Positions 1-11,043 of a DNA stretch of 64,000 bases are shown piece by piece. The notes under the pieces were generated by a model that saw nothing but the letters and a program-made list of their open reading frames with translations, searched no databases and was not told where the DNA came from. Numbering within the stretch: position 1 is the first letter of the stretch; each line of letters begins with the position of its first letter. Both the position numbers and the translations under genes were made by a program. This DNA comes from Margaritifera margaritifera (lineage: Eukaryota > Mollusca > Bivalvia > Unionida > Margaritiferidae): assembly GCA_029931535.1 (NCBI GenBank), contig JAQPZY010001628.1, positions 4,664,501 through 4,728,500 on the forward strand, read 5' to 3'.

Positions 1-2085
1 ATCCTTCTCCCTTCTTTTCTTTTCCTTCCACTACTCTCTTTTGACAGATACATGAGCACCATGGATGCTTTAATTCAACCTAAAATCTTGGTAGTGATAA
101 TCATTTCAAAATGCACCATTGACCTAGAAAACACATTGTAGCTTGCATCAAGGGCTGTCCAAATTTTCACAAACATGTCAATCTCAAAAAACATTAAGTT
201 GACATTATCCATGGCATAAATGCAGTTGCTGCAGATAATTTATCACTTATTTAATTCTAAAATGTATATATTTATTTAGCCATCCACAACATATACATGT
301 AATAAAATAATGGTCTGTGCTTATTTCCCTTATTGGTCTCCTAACTCAGCACATGCTTCCCCCTTCAAAGCAATGTAAGCAAGATGGATTCATTGTTGTC
401 AGATAAATCAAGCCCCAAACCTGTATTGGTCTACCAAAACAGGTTTGGGACCTGATTTTTTAAAACTAGATTTGTTGCGATTCAGGTCTACTTTTGTTAT
501 AAATGTGTTTACAAGTCGATATTGATTGTTGCTATTCAGACTTACTTTGAAAGTGATTAAAGGTTGAGACATCACAGACTTAATTCAGATTTTAAAATTT
601 ATGCTTTTTGAGAACCATGATGAGAACTGGTTAGTGATGAGAACTGATAGTATGCACGTAGTCATGTTTTTAAGTCTTCTTTTTGTATTGCTAGAACCAA
701 AGTGATTGTACTACAATTTGAAAATTTACAGCACAGTAATTTCTTGTCTTGACAACAGTAGGTTATGGAGTATTGCCACAGTTTGCTCTCTGCATTTTGT
801 TTTTCTCACTCACTTAGAGAGTTTTACTGTTTATACTTGTTTCTCAAAGTATAAACTGTCTTATTTGGTGAATTTTATTGTAACATGTATATTCTGAAAT
901 ATATTTACAAATCAAACTAATGTGGTTGATGACTATTTAGCTTTGGTTGACCTCTACCATACAGTATTTGCTGTATAAGGATTTGAATTAGCAAATTGTT
1001 AGACTTAGTATAATTAACTTTCAGCTTCATAAAAAATATTATAACTGTTTATCTGAAAGTCAGACAGTTTAGGAAGAAATACTTACATTTATCAATCACT
1101 TGTCAGACAGTCATACACATGTTAGGCATGGGAGATAACTCTGCAAGCATTGTTCATATAAGAGTGTTGAGGACTTAGGTTACCTAAATAAAAAAGAATG
1201 TCTCTTTACTAATGATAAATCATTCATGAAATAAATAATCATGAGAGAGGACTGCTTTCCATGTTTTGATCCATACTTTCTGCCATGACACTTTCATGGA
1301 GAAAACATGACATTGGATTAATTTATTAGTCATGCATATAACTCTTAGTCTATCTTTTTAATATACTATTATTAATAGATAATCCTTCAATTCTTTCTAA
1401 GTACGTGCTTAATGCTGTATCTTTAAAAAGCAATTAACTATTCAGATACCTAATGAAACAAATTAATAATGGTTCAAATAGTTTGTTAGGATACCTGAAC
1501 AGTTTAACTTTCATTTCCACCTATCATGGAAAGTGCTTTTAGTGGATACAGTTTTTGTATGTTATAAAAATACTAGGGGATCTTGTTTTGGTGCAATAGT
1601 AACCTTGGGAAAACCATTAACTTGAAAATTATTTGAAGAGAAAATTCCAGTTTCATGTCTTGCAGTTTTTAAGGCACTGTTTTGATAGCAATACAAATAT
1701 TTAGTAAGAATAAAAAAAAAAACTTATTTCACATATTTCTGGATTTTTAGCCAGCTGCTATGCATTTGCAAGTTTATGTTGGAACAAATACTTCATTCTT
1801 TTTATTTAGACTGAAGAAAACAAAATCTTACAGCAGACTTCATAACCATTGAATTCATTCATACAATTGACATTATCTTAAAACATTTATTGTTCCACAC
1901 ATAGATTTGCAATATCACAACAGGTGCTCTAAATACCAACAGGCATTCTTAATAACAACAGGTGTACTTCTGATTGATTAATGTATGATCATGCAATTTT
2001 ACTCATATTCTAAGTCAATGAAAAGAGGCAAACTAAATCACAGTACAAACTGCAGGGTAAATTTATTACCCTATAATATATCAAA
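1..2085. other. AT-rich non-coding DNA, possible exon border at its left edge
   Basis: I see no convincing gene here. The first 47 bases are a pyrimidine tract ending in TTGACAG, which resembles a splice acceptor. It is followed by a short open stretch (about 48-103) that could be a small internal exon, but the possible donor GTAGTG is weak and nothing in the peptide is recognisable. The rest is AT-rich sequence without repeat structure that I can resolve. Confidence 0.4.
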
Positions 2086-2326
2086 TACCATATATACTCG
2101 AGTATAATCTGGGTCCAAATGCAAACAACATAGACCCTGATCTGCCATTGCATAATGCGCTATGTTTGTTCTACTGATTAGTCCTTACATAATGCATCTA
2201 TGTTTGTTCTACTGATTAGTCCTTGCAAACTGCATAGACCCAGATCTCCCAGCGCATTATGCAACAGCAGATCTGGGTCTATGCAGTTTGCAGTTGGTAT
2301 TGGATTATACGCAAATATATACGGTA
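2086..2326. mobile_element. Double-hairpin MITE, copy 1
   Basis: The ends are imperfect inverted repeats (TACCATATATACTC on the left, TATATACGGTA on the right). Inside are two inverted-repeat arms built from the words AGACCCAGATCTGC and CATAGACCCTGATCTGCC, each facing a partner around CATTATGC or CATAATGC. A spacer word (GTTCTACTGATTAGTCCTT) is duplicated in this copy. Related copies lie near 14.1, 33.0, 39.2 and 60.7 kb. It has no coding capacity, so a non-autonomous DNA transposon is the natural reading. The family is not one I can name. Confidence 0.7.
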
Positions 2327-2787
2327 TTTATTCTTACATGATCATACATGCTGTATAGATGTGTGCATTTTTTGTGATGTCAGCCATACTCAAATATCAG
2401 AATTGTGTGTGCTGCTTGATTACAGGTTTTTAAAGAGTTAAAAAGACTCTTTTCTTAAGGTATTTACTATATGGTTTGTATACTTAGTAATTGATAATGT
2501 CAATACACAAAGCTACATACATGTACATGTTTAGTTCCATGTTTTTTCCACTGACTTGAAACAAAACAAGAATGCAGTTTTGTATTTATTATATATCTTC
2601 TCTTTTATACTTTCAACATATATCTAGTTATGGAAGCTTTATTTATATCCAGCTATATTTCCAGCTATGTGGGTTTAAGTGAAATGCCTAAATTGTTCCA
2701 CTCTGGATATTCAGTATGGTAATATGGATTGAACATCTGTATCAAATGCAAGATCAGTCATGTACTGATTTAATGGGTATGTAATAA
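2327..2787. other. Unassigned AT-rich DNA
   Basis: Between the MITE and the 52-bp array I see no coding exon, RNA gene or repeat. Confidence 0.4.
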
Positions 2788-4123
2788 GAATATGGTTTAT
2801 ACACAATTTCTTATGTGGAAAGATTTGACTGGAACACTCTAAATATGGTTCATACACAGTTTCCTATGTGGAAAGATTTACTGGAACACTCTAAATATGG
2901 TTCATACAGTTTCCTACATGGAAAGATTTACTGGAACACTCTAAATATGGTTCATACAGTTTCCCACATGGAAAGATTTACTCGAACAATCTGAATATGG
3001 TTCATACACAGTTTCCTATGTGGAAAGATTTACTGGAACAGTCTGAATATAGTTCATACACAGTTTCCTATGTGGAAAGATTTGCTGGAACAGTCTAAAT
3101 ATGGTTCATACACAGTTTTTTATTTGGAAAGATTTACTAGAACACTCTAAATATGGTTCATACACAGTTTCCTATGTGGAAAGATTACTGGAACAGTCTA
3201 AATATAGTTCATACACAGTTTTTTGTTTGGAAAGATTTACTGGAACACTCCAAATATGGTTCATACAGTTTTTTATTTGGAAGATTTACTGGAACACTCT
3301 GAAAATGGTTCATACACAGTTTCCTATGTGGAAAGATTTACTGGAACAGTCTCAATATGGTTCATACACAGTTTTCTATGTTGAAAGATTTACTGGAACA
3401 CTCTAAATATGGTTCATACACATTTTTTTATTTGGAAAGATTTACTGGTACACTCTAAATATGGTTCATACACAGTTTCCTATGTGGAAAGATTTACTGG
3501 AACACTCTAAATATGGTTCATACACAGTTTTTTATTTGGAAAGATTTACTGGAACACTCTAAATATGGTTCATACACAAGTTTTTATTTGGAAAGATTTA
3601 CTGGAACACTCTAAATATGGTTCATACACAATTTTTTATTTGGAAAGATTTACTGGAACACTCTATGGTTCATACAGTTTTTTATTTGGAAAGATTATCT
3701 GGAACACTCTAAATATGGTTCATACACAATTTTTTATTTGGAAAGATTTACTGGAACACTCTAAATATGGTTCATACACAATTTTTTATTTGGAAAGATT
3801 TACTGGAACACTCTAAATATGGTTCATACACAATTTTTTATTTGGAAAGATTTACTGGAACACTCTAAATATGGTTCATACACAATTTTTTATTTGGAAA
3901 GATTTACTGGAACACTCTAAATATGGTTCATACACAATTTTTTATTTGGAAAGATTTACTGGAACACTCTAAATATGGTTCATACAGTTTTTTATTTGGA
4001 AAGATTTACTGGAACACTCTAAATATGGTTCATACAGTTTTTTATTTGGAAAGACTTACTGGAACACTCTAAATAAGGTTCATACACAGTTTTCAATGTG
4101 GAAAGATTTACTGAAACACTCTG
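2788..4123. repeat. 52-bp minisatellite, about 25 units
   Basis: A head-to-tail array with a unit of about 52 bp. The unit contains AAATATGGTTCATACACA, a T-rich middle, GGAAAGATTTACT and GGAACACTCT. Early units carry TTTCCTATGTGG in the middle and later units carry TTTTTTATTTGG, so the array has two subtypes laid out in blocks. Some units are short by a few bases. Open frames across it (3101-3406 and 3565-3816) are repeat artefacts. A 16-bp perfect palindrome lies just after the array, at 4127-4142. Confidence 0.95.
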
Positions 4124-4142
4124 AAAAGCCTTAATTAAGGCT

Positions 4143-5768
4143 CAGATGCTTCCCATGTGCTCAAGCAATATTAAATGTTTTTTACACAACAAACTGCATA
4201 TGATTCCTATTCTATGGATGAAACAGTCTCAAAATCTGACAGGTATAACCGACCATTGTAGTTTCACATTTAAATACTTTTAAGACAGTAATAAATGAAA
4301 AAATATTAAAGTTCAAATATAAAGAAAATCCCCAATTAGAAAATATTTATTGTTTTTGGTACAATAACATGTGTAAATAAAAATCTGCTGCTCTGATACA
4401 GTTTACTTCCACTGAGTACACAAAACTAAGCACTAAAATTAATGTAGAGTTTGATTGTCCAAAATTACTGACTGCATTACCTCCCTTGACTTAGACTCTG
4501 TTAAAATTACCAACTGCATTACCTACCTTGACTTGGACTCTGTTTGGCGTCTTGTGTGACGTCGCTCTAAAACACCGCAAATATCCATTACTGTAGAAGT
4601 GTATTGATGGAATTGTCATTTCAAGTGAAAATAATGGCTTTTGTTGTCACAACATGTGATAAAAACTTGAATGAAGCAATTGTTTTCTTTTTTTGAAAAT
4701 TCATGAGGAAGAAATGCACAGAAAATATCAAGTGATTTAAAAGCCCAGCTTGGAAGTAAAATTAAGAGCTTTGCGAGTACTGTTCATTCTAAATATAATA
4801 TCAAGCATCTTTAAATCAATCATTACTAATCCTTCAAAGGATTTAGACATAGATTTTGGCAATAATGAGAGAAAAATATAAGTAGTTTCCTTTTATTGGG
4901 TACAGGAATTAAAGCTGAAAACACACGTCTTTTTTCTAACTTTTGCTTTACTGAATAACTTAGAAAAAATAAATGCAGCAAATACATATAAAACATAGTG
5001 CAAGGCTGTGTTAGGAAATAAGAGGTAAGATTTATAGGGGGTTCCCGTTATATACTATTGCAGTTAACTATAGTGTATTCTGAAAGAGTTATTGGCAAAG
5101 TTTTTGACCCAACTAGGTATTTGGTATAATTATATTCTCGTTGTGATACATGTACATCATTAAAAAGCCGAGATTGCACTGACAGAGTGGAATGTATTGT
5201 ATTTTGGTAATTCTTCCTGAAAATTTTTTCATTTAAGTTTAGGTTTTTTTTAAGCCATTGATAGCTGTATGGACTACTGTAGTACTAGTAATTTACATTC
5301 TTACATTTGCACAGGATCACTGTTCATTTCATAATCTATTACCAGTCACTTATGCTATAATCTCTACTTAAGCTTATGTTCCCTTGATACATCAATTCCA
5401 CACACAATCCAGTGCGAGATAATGCCTGCTCCATCTTTAGTAAGGGTAACACTTTTAAATGCAATAGTTTGTAAACTATGCAATATAATTTTGTAAAAAC
5501 ATCAAATTTGGGGTTTCAAGTATAAGGGATTAAAAAATACTGGTAAGTGTAGACGGAAATCTCCATAGTTGGCCTTTGAATGTCAAATGCAACAAAATAC
5601 ATTTTCACCACATCACATCATTGATATAATATTTCATAGATGCATGATATTTATTTATATCTCTATATAAATATATGTATACACACACACATATAATATC
5701 AACTCCACGTCATCAATAATGTAATTACATCGTGCAGACAAACACATACTGTCTAAGGCTTCCAAATG
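4143..5768. other. Unassigned non-coding DNA
   Basis: AT-rich sequence with no recognisable gene. A short CA/TA microsatellite lies near 5678-5696. Confidence 0.4.
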
Positions 5769-7191
5769 CTGTGAATTTAATTATTTTCTTGGCTATCAAT
5801 TTTCATGGTTTTATGAAAAATGACAATTCTGTCAGTACTTAAATTTGTGGATTTAGGAAGTAGTCCTGGTGTTTCCACAGTAGAAATACTGATTGTTGGA
5901 AGTAGTCCTATTGTTTCCACAGTAGAAATGCTGATTGTTGGAAGTAGACCTATTGTTTCCACAGTAGAAATACTGATTGTTGGAAGTAGTCTTATTGTTT
6001 CCACAGTAGAAATACTGATTGTTGGAAGTAGTCCTATTGTTTTCACAGTAGAAATACTGATTGTTGGAAGTAGTCCTAGTGTTTCCACAGTAGAAATACT
6101 GATTGTTTGAAGTAGTACTATTGTTTCCACAGTAGAAATACTGATTGTTGGAAGTAGTCCTATTGTTTCCATAGTAGGAATACTGATTGCTGGAAATAGT
6201 CCTATTGTTTCCACAGTAGAAATACTGATTGCTGGAAGTAGTCCTATTGTTTCCACAGTAGAAATACTGATTGTTGGAAGTAGTCCTATTGTTTCCACAG
6301 TAGAAATACTGATTGTTGGAAGTAGTCTTATTGTCTCCACAGTAGAAATACTGATTGTTTGAAGTAGTCCTATTGTCTCCACAGTAGAAATACTGATTGT
6401 TGGAAGTAGTCCTATTGTTTCCACAGTAGGAATACTGATTGCTGGAAGTAGTCCTATTGTTTCCACAGTAGAAATACTGATTGTTGGAAGTAGTTCTATT
6501 GTTTCCACAGTAGAAATACTGATTGTTGGAAGTAGTCCTATTGTTTCCACAGTAGAAATACTGATTGTTGGAAGTAGTCTTATTGTCTTCACAGTAGAAA
6601 TACTGATTGTTGGAAGTAGTCCTATTGTTTCCACAGTAGAAATACTGATTGTTGGAAGTAGTCTTATTGTCTCCACAGTAGAAATACTGATTGTTGGAAG
6701 TAGTCTTATTGTCTCCACAGTAGAAATACTGATTGTTGGAAGTAGTCTTATTGTTTCCACAGTAGAAATACTGATTGTTGGAAGTAGTCTTATTGTTTCC
6801 ACAGTAGAAATACTGATTGTTGGAAGTAGTCTTATTGTCTCCACAGTAGAAATACTGATTGTTGGAAGTAGTCTTATTGTTTCCACAGTAGAAATACTGA
6901 TTGTTGGAAGTAGTCTTATTGTCTCCACAGTAGAAATACTGATTGCTGGAAATAGTCCTATTGTTTCCACAGTAGAAATACTGATTGTTGGAAGTAGTCC
7001 TATTGTTTCCACAGTAGAAATACTGATTGTTGGAAGTAGTCTTATTGTCTCCACAGTAGAAATACTGATTGTTGGAAGTAGTCTTATTGTTTCCACAGTA
7101 TAAATTTTGTTTGTTGGATCTTTAAATTCATGGTTTGTATGATATGAAATCTATGAAAATTGGTAGCCCATGAAAAACAATGAATTCACAG
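5769..7191. mobile_element. Inverted-repeat element with a minisatellite core
   Basis: About 40 bp at the left end (from CTGTGAATT at 5769) reads as the imperfect inverse complement of the right end (to AATTCACAG at 7191). The shared words, read on one strand, are ATGAAAATTG, TAGCC and AATTCACAG. Nearly everything between the ends is the 42-bp array. No transposase is present. I infer a non-autonomous transposon whose core was taken over by tandem amplification. I see no clean target-site duplication, so the class is unknown. Confidence 0.6.
5857..7101. repeat. 42-bp minisatellite, about 29 units
   Basis: The unit is 42 bp, with the words TAGTCCTATTG, TTTCCACAGTAG, AAATACTGATTG and TTGGAAG. 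Variation is mainly single substitutions (CCTATT or CTTATT, TTTCC or TCTCC, GTTGG or GCTGG). Because 42 is 14 codons, the minus strand stays open for 439 codons over 5777-7096, giving a 14-residue repeat. Part of the plus strand is open too. Open frames on both strands and no unique domain argue against a real protein. Confidence 0.95.
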
Positions 7192-8450
7192 TATATTTCA
7201 TAGTCCTTTTTTTGCTGCACTCATTTGCCATTTTATTAAATAAAATCAGTGATTTTGGTAAGTTGATAAGAATCTTATGTTTGTGCTCATTTCAATGAAA
7301 TTTATCAAATTTGTTGAGTAATTTTAATAGAAACTATTAAACTTATTTCATATATTTCATTTGAAATGAGTACATATGTAAGGTGTTTTATTTATATTAT
7401 GTTTATATTTATATTTATCAGATTTGTTTTCTGTTTTTATAAAAAATATAGTTTTGTTCTCCTCTACATTTTTTCTAGGCAGTTGAAGATGAATCATAGA
7501 TTTTAAGCTTTAAATTTGTTTGATATTTTTTTTTCTATTTTATGATCTCTAAATCAGATTTTTCAGTGACAGCTGAAATTGATATCCCAGATGGGGCACA
7601 TTTTTATCCCATTTAATTCAAACCCATTTTGACATTCCTACCATGCCTTTCATTACACAGACTATTAAGTTCAAGAATTTCAAACACTGTACCATATTTA
7701 CTCTAATAAAATATAGAAACCATTGGAAATAAATAAATCCAGATGAGCAAAATCATCTTTATTACATGACATCATAGATAAGACATTTCATAAAACTATT
7801 TCACATTTTGAAAATTACACATTACATCACATCATGACATAGTCCAGGATGTAAGTTCAATGTCTGAGACATCCCAGCATAATTCTAGTCACACCACCCT
7901 GCTCTGCTCAGCATTTCTTATTTTTTTAAAATTAAAATTGACAAATTTTGTCATGTGATAATTATAATCTTACATTGTAGCTAATCACATGTGAAGTTTA
8001 TTTAGCTTTAGATTTCAGTTTCATCTTTTGCATGCAAAGGCTCACAGAACATAGAATTAGAAATCATTCCACATTTTAAAAAAAATAATTTGCTTGCAAA
8101 GACTGTAAAGAAAAAAAAATAATTAAACCTCTTTCAATAACTTCATATAAAGTGAACACTTACATAGAATTTTCTGTTCAAGTTAAGGTCTGCATGTTTT
8201 TATGCAAAACCAACAAAACAGCACTGATCTTAACTCCTGACACACTGTCCAAGTTCAGTGCCACATCCAAGTCTAGCTCATAAATATTAGCACGCTTGGT
8301 CTTCCTTGTCAGTATATATGGTAAACTCCCCTCAGTTTTCCTTACACCCAAAGGTATTATTACTGTAATCCACAGTCATTACATGAAACACTATAGGGTT
8401 ACTGATCTAGGTCAAATTATCTGTGTGACTTTTAGGAATTATTATTATTA
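7192..8450. other. Unassigned AT-rich DNA
   Basis: No gene or repeat that I can support. Open frames here are short and show no protein-like pattern. Confidence 0.4.
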
Positions 8451-8782
8451 CAGTGAAAACCTTGCCTTAGTGGCAACCTCCATATAAAGGGAAACAGTTA
8501 TGGGTCCCTTATCAAGTTTATTATAATTTTTACCAGTGTATAAAGGACACATCATGGTGTGTATTGTTCTTTATAGACATGTTTGATTGTGTCTAGTGTC
8601 CTTTATAGACATGTTTGATTGTGTCTAGTGTCCTTTATAGACATGTTTGATTGTGTCTAGTGTCCTTTATAGACATGTTTGATTGTGTCTAGTGTCCTTT
8701 ATAGACATGTTTGATTGTGTCTGGTGTCCTTTATAGACATGTTTGATTGTGTCTAGTGACCTTTATAGACAGGTTTCAATGC
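8451..8782. mobile_element. pogo/Tigger-like MITE with amplified end
   Basis: The left end begins CAGTGAAAACCTTG after TTA. The right end reads CTTTATAGACAGGTTTCAATG, whose complement begins CATTGAAACCTGTC. These match the CAGTGAAACCTGT type of terminal inverted repeat known for pogo/Tigger elements (recalled family knowledge). The right third is a tandem array of the terminal segment. It has no coding capacity. The TA duplication is visible on the left and decayed on the right. Confidence 0.65.
8565..8772. repeat. 32-bp minisatellite, about 6 units
   Basis: The unit contains CTTTATAGACATG, TTTGATTGTGTC and TAGTGTC. Units are almost identical, which points to recent amplification. It lies wholly within the right end of the surrounding MITE and is a variant of that end. 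Confidence 0.95.
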
Positions 8783-9355
8783 TCTAAGTTGTGATCTGTG
8801 TAAAATAATCTGCTTCTGGACACTTATTCCTACAAAATTGCTGACACTGAAAATTTTCCTCATTTTCCGGTACCTACATTGTTCATAGAGATAATCTGCA
8901 TAAATAATATATTTTTCCGTGGCAAGGTGGCAAATGTAATGAAGAATGACAAAAATATCACACAAAATGTCATCACATTGTGGGCAACTATTTCCTCTTT
9001 GATGACATACAATAGAACCACAGTTGTTAGTCTAAACCTTGTTCATCCTAATTTTAGGATGTCTTTGGGTGAACCTGTCCTTGATACATGAACAATATTC
9101 TCATGTTTCTTCTTACCCTAACATCAAGAACATTTGTTGATGAACATGGTTCCCGGATTGAGAACTCACACCACCTCTGAAGTGGGAGTAGACAAGAATA
9201 AAGATGGTGGAACATGTTGAGTGTGATGCACCAAGTTTGTTGTTCTGAAATCAACTCTTGTTGTTAGGGCAGGCACACTCTGGAATATCCAAGAACATAC
9301 ACTTGGCATTTGAGTGAAAAGGTCGCTCAAGGATGGCTATAGGATTATCTAAACC
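8783..9355. other. Unassigned DNA
   Basis: I see no supportable gene. Short overlapping open frames on both strands (8753-9254) have no recognisable content. Confidence 0.4.
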
Positions 9356-9363
9356 ACATGTAT

Positions 9364-9561
9364 GGAGCTGCGGTGGCTCAGTGGTTAGCATGCCAGAGTC
9401 ATGACCAAAATGGTGCGGGTTCTAATCCTACCACTGGACTAGCCTGGGTCAGCTACCATGGTGTATCCTTGGACAAGGCACTTTACCCCAATTGCCTCAG
9501 CACTAAATAACCTACTTGTGTTGCTGTGCCGTAAAGCACCAAAGCAAAGCAAAACCAAATG
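9364..9561 (+). mobile_element. tRNA-derived SINE, family 1
   Basis: The 5' part is tRNA-like, with an A box in TGGCTCAGTGGTTAGCATG and a B box in GGTTCTAATCC. The 3' part contains CCTTGGACAAGGCACTTTA and CCAATTGCCTCAGCAC, a SINE core that also occurs near 33.7 kb. The flanks carry the 8-bp direct repeat ACATGTAT (9356-9363 and 9562-9569), as expected for a target-site duplication. It would be transcribed by RNA polymerase III if intact. It is not a functional tRNA. Confidence 0.85.
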
Positions 9562-9569
9562 ACATGTAT

Positions 9570-10259
9570 TTTTCATGTCCCAGGACATCTTGTACTATAC
9601 ACAGTTCAAATAGTATTTTATTTCACTTTTCTAAACAAGAAATTGTTTAATGGGGTGGGTGGCTGCCTTTTCTCATCTCTTCCTGTCCTAAAATGGACAT
9701 GTTCTGTATACTAGTACATGAATTGACACTTTGGCCACCATTACAAACAATGTTGTTTTTTATGCAGTGAAGAGCTCCAATTGTCAGTGGTCATTCTGGG
9801 TAAAACAGTTTCTGTTTAGAAGGGGTTCTAAAATTACACCTAGAAATAATGAAAATTTTGGGAATGTTGGGTGACAGTTTATGTCTACTGCAAATTGAGA
9901 TCTAATTCTTGCATTTTTTGTGCTTAAATAATTTGTTATGACAAATTTTAGCATAATGTAGTTTTAGCCAGATTAACCTCTGACCTTATGCAAAGGGATA
10001 TAACTAGTATATGTCTTCAGAAGAAGTGTGGATCATTGTATAATTCCAATAAAGCATAATGTATAGAAATATGGAAATTCAATTCCCCCCAAAATAACAC
10101 AACTGCAGTGTGAAAGCCTAAACCTGTCAACATAGTTAATTTTGATTATGAGATTTGTAGAATGGCTAGAGGCATCCAACTTAGGTGTACAAAATGCCCT
10201 GCTCTTCTAGGTGAGGAAGTTTAGGTTTTTCATCCAGCACAAGGTGATATTTCAGGCCA
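9570..10259. other. Unassigned DNA
   Basis: No gene or repeat that I can support. Confidence 0.4.
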
Positions 10260-10860
10260 GAATTTTTGACCTAATTCCATGCTTGAAAGACTTGTATATC
10301 TTCAGTCATTCATTTGTTTCACCATCAAAATCTTGGACCCTACAATCTTGGACCCTACTTCACCTAGACTCATAAAAATTGGTATGTGGATTTATCTCCA
10401 GAAAAGTGACTCAGCCATACCAAAACTAGGTCACTGTGACCTAAGTTTCATGCTTAAGTAACTCAGCAATACCAAACCTAGGTTTCACAATTGAGTCACT
10501 TTTATATTTTCAGCCATTTATTTGTTACTCCCTCAATATCTTTGGCCCAATTTCACCAACACTCATGAAAATTAGCATGTGGATGCATCACTGTGAGAGT
10601 AACTTGGCCATATCAAACCAAGGTCACTATGACCTAAATTGCATTCTTGAGTGACATATGTATTTTTAGCTATTTATACACTGTACCCTAAATATTTTGG
10701 ATCCTATTCCACCATATGAAAACAAGGTCACTGTGATCTAATTTGCATTCTTGAGTGACATATGTATTTTCAGCTATTAATTATTTATACCCTCAATATT
10801 TTGGACCCTATTCGACCTACACTCATGAAAATTAGTATGTGTATCGTGATTACTTTTTGG
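10260..10860. repeat. Decayed interspersed repeat with AGGTCA palindromes
   Basis: Three or four diverged units share the words TTGGACCCTA, CACTCATGAAAATTAG, ATGTGGAT, CCATACCAAA and TTTCAGC. Several units carry AGGTCA followed by its inverted partner three bases later: exact at 10428-10442 (AGGTCACTGTGACCT) and 10621-10635 (AGGTCACTATGACCT), and one mismatch at 10725-10739. I infer an old transposable-element family. It has no coding capacity. Confidence 0.65.
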
Positions 10861-11043
10861 TTATACATGTTATAATTAATGGCCATTACAGCCATACCAA
10901 AATGTAGTAATTGTATCCCTAAAACATTGACTGTCATTAATTAAATTAAAAAATAATGTTGCTAAAAACTAGTGATATATTGGAAGAAATTGACTGTACT
11001 GAAAAGTTTTGATCAGTGATCAACAAAATATCAATCTGCATTT

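Noticed and set aside
5777..7096. 439-codon minus-strand frame with a 14-residue repeat, as a repetitive protein gene
   Set aside because: The unit is 42 bp, so any frame without a stop stays open. Both strands are open in part, there is no signal peptide or unique domain, and the array sits in a transposon-like element.
8565..8772. A CRISPR array
   Set aside because: The units are contiguous with no spacers and the sequence is from an animal-type genome. None of the arrays here has unique spacers.
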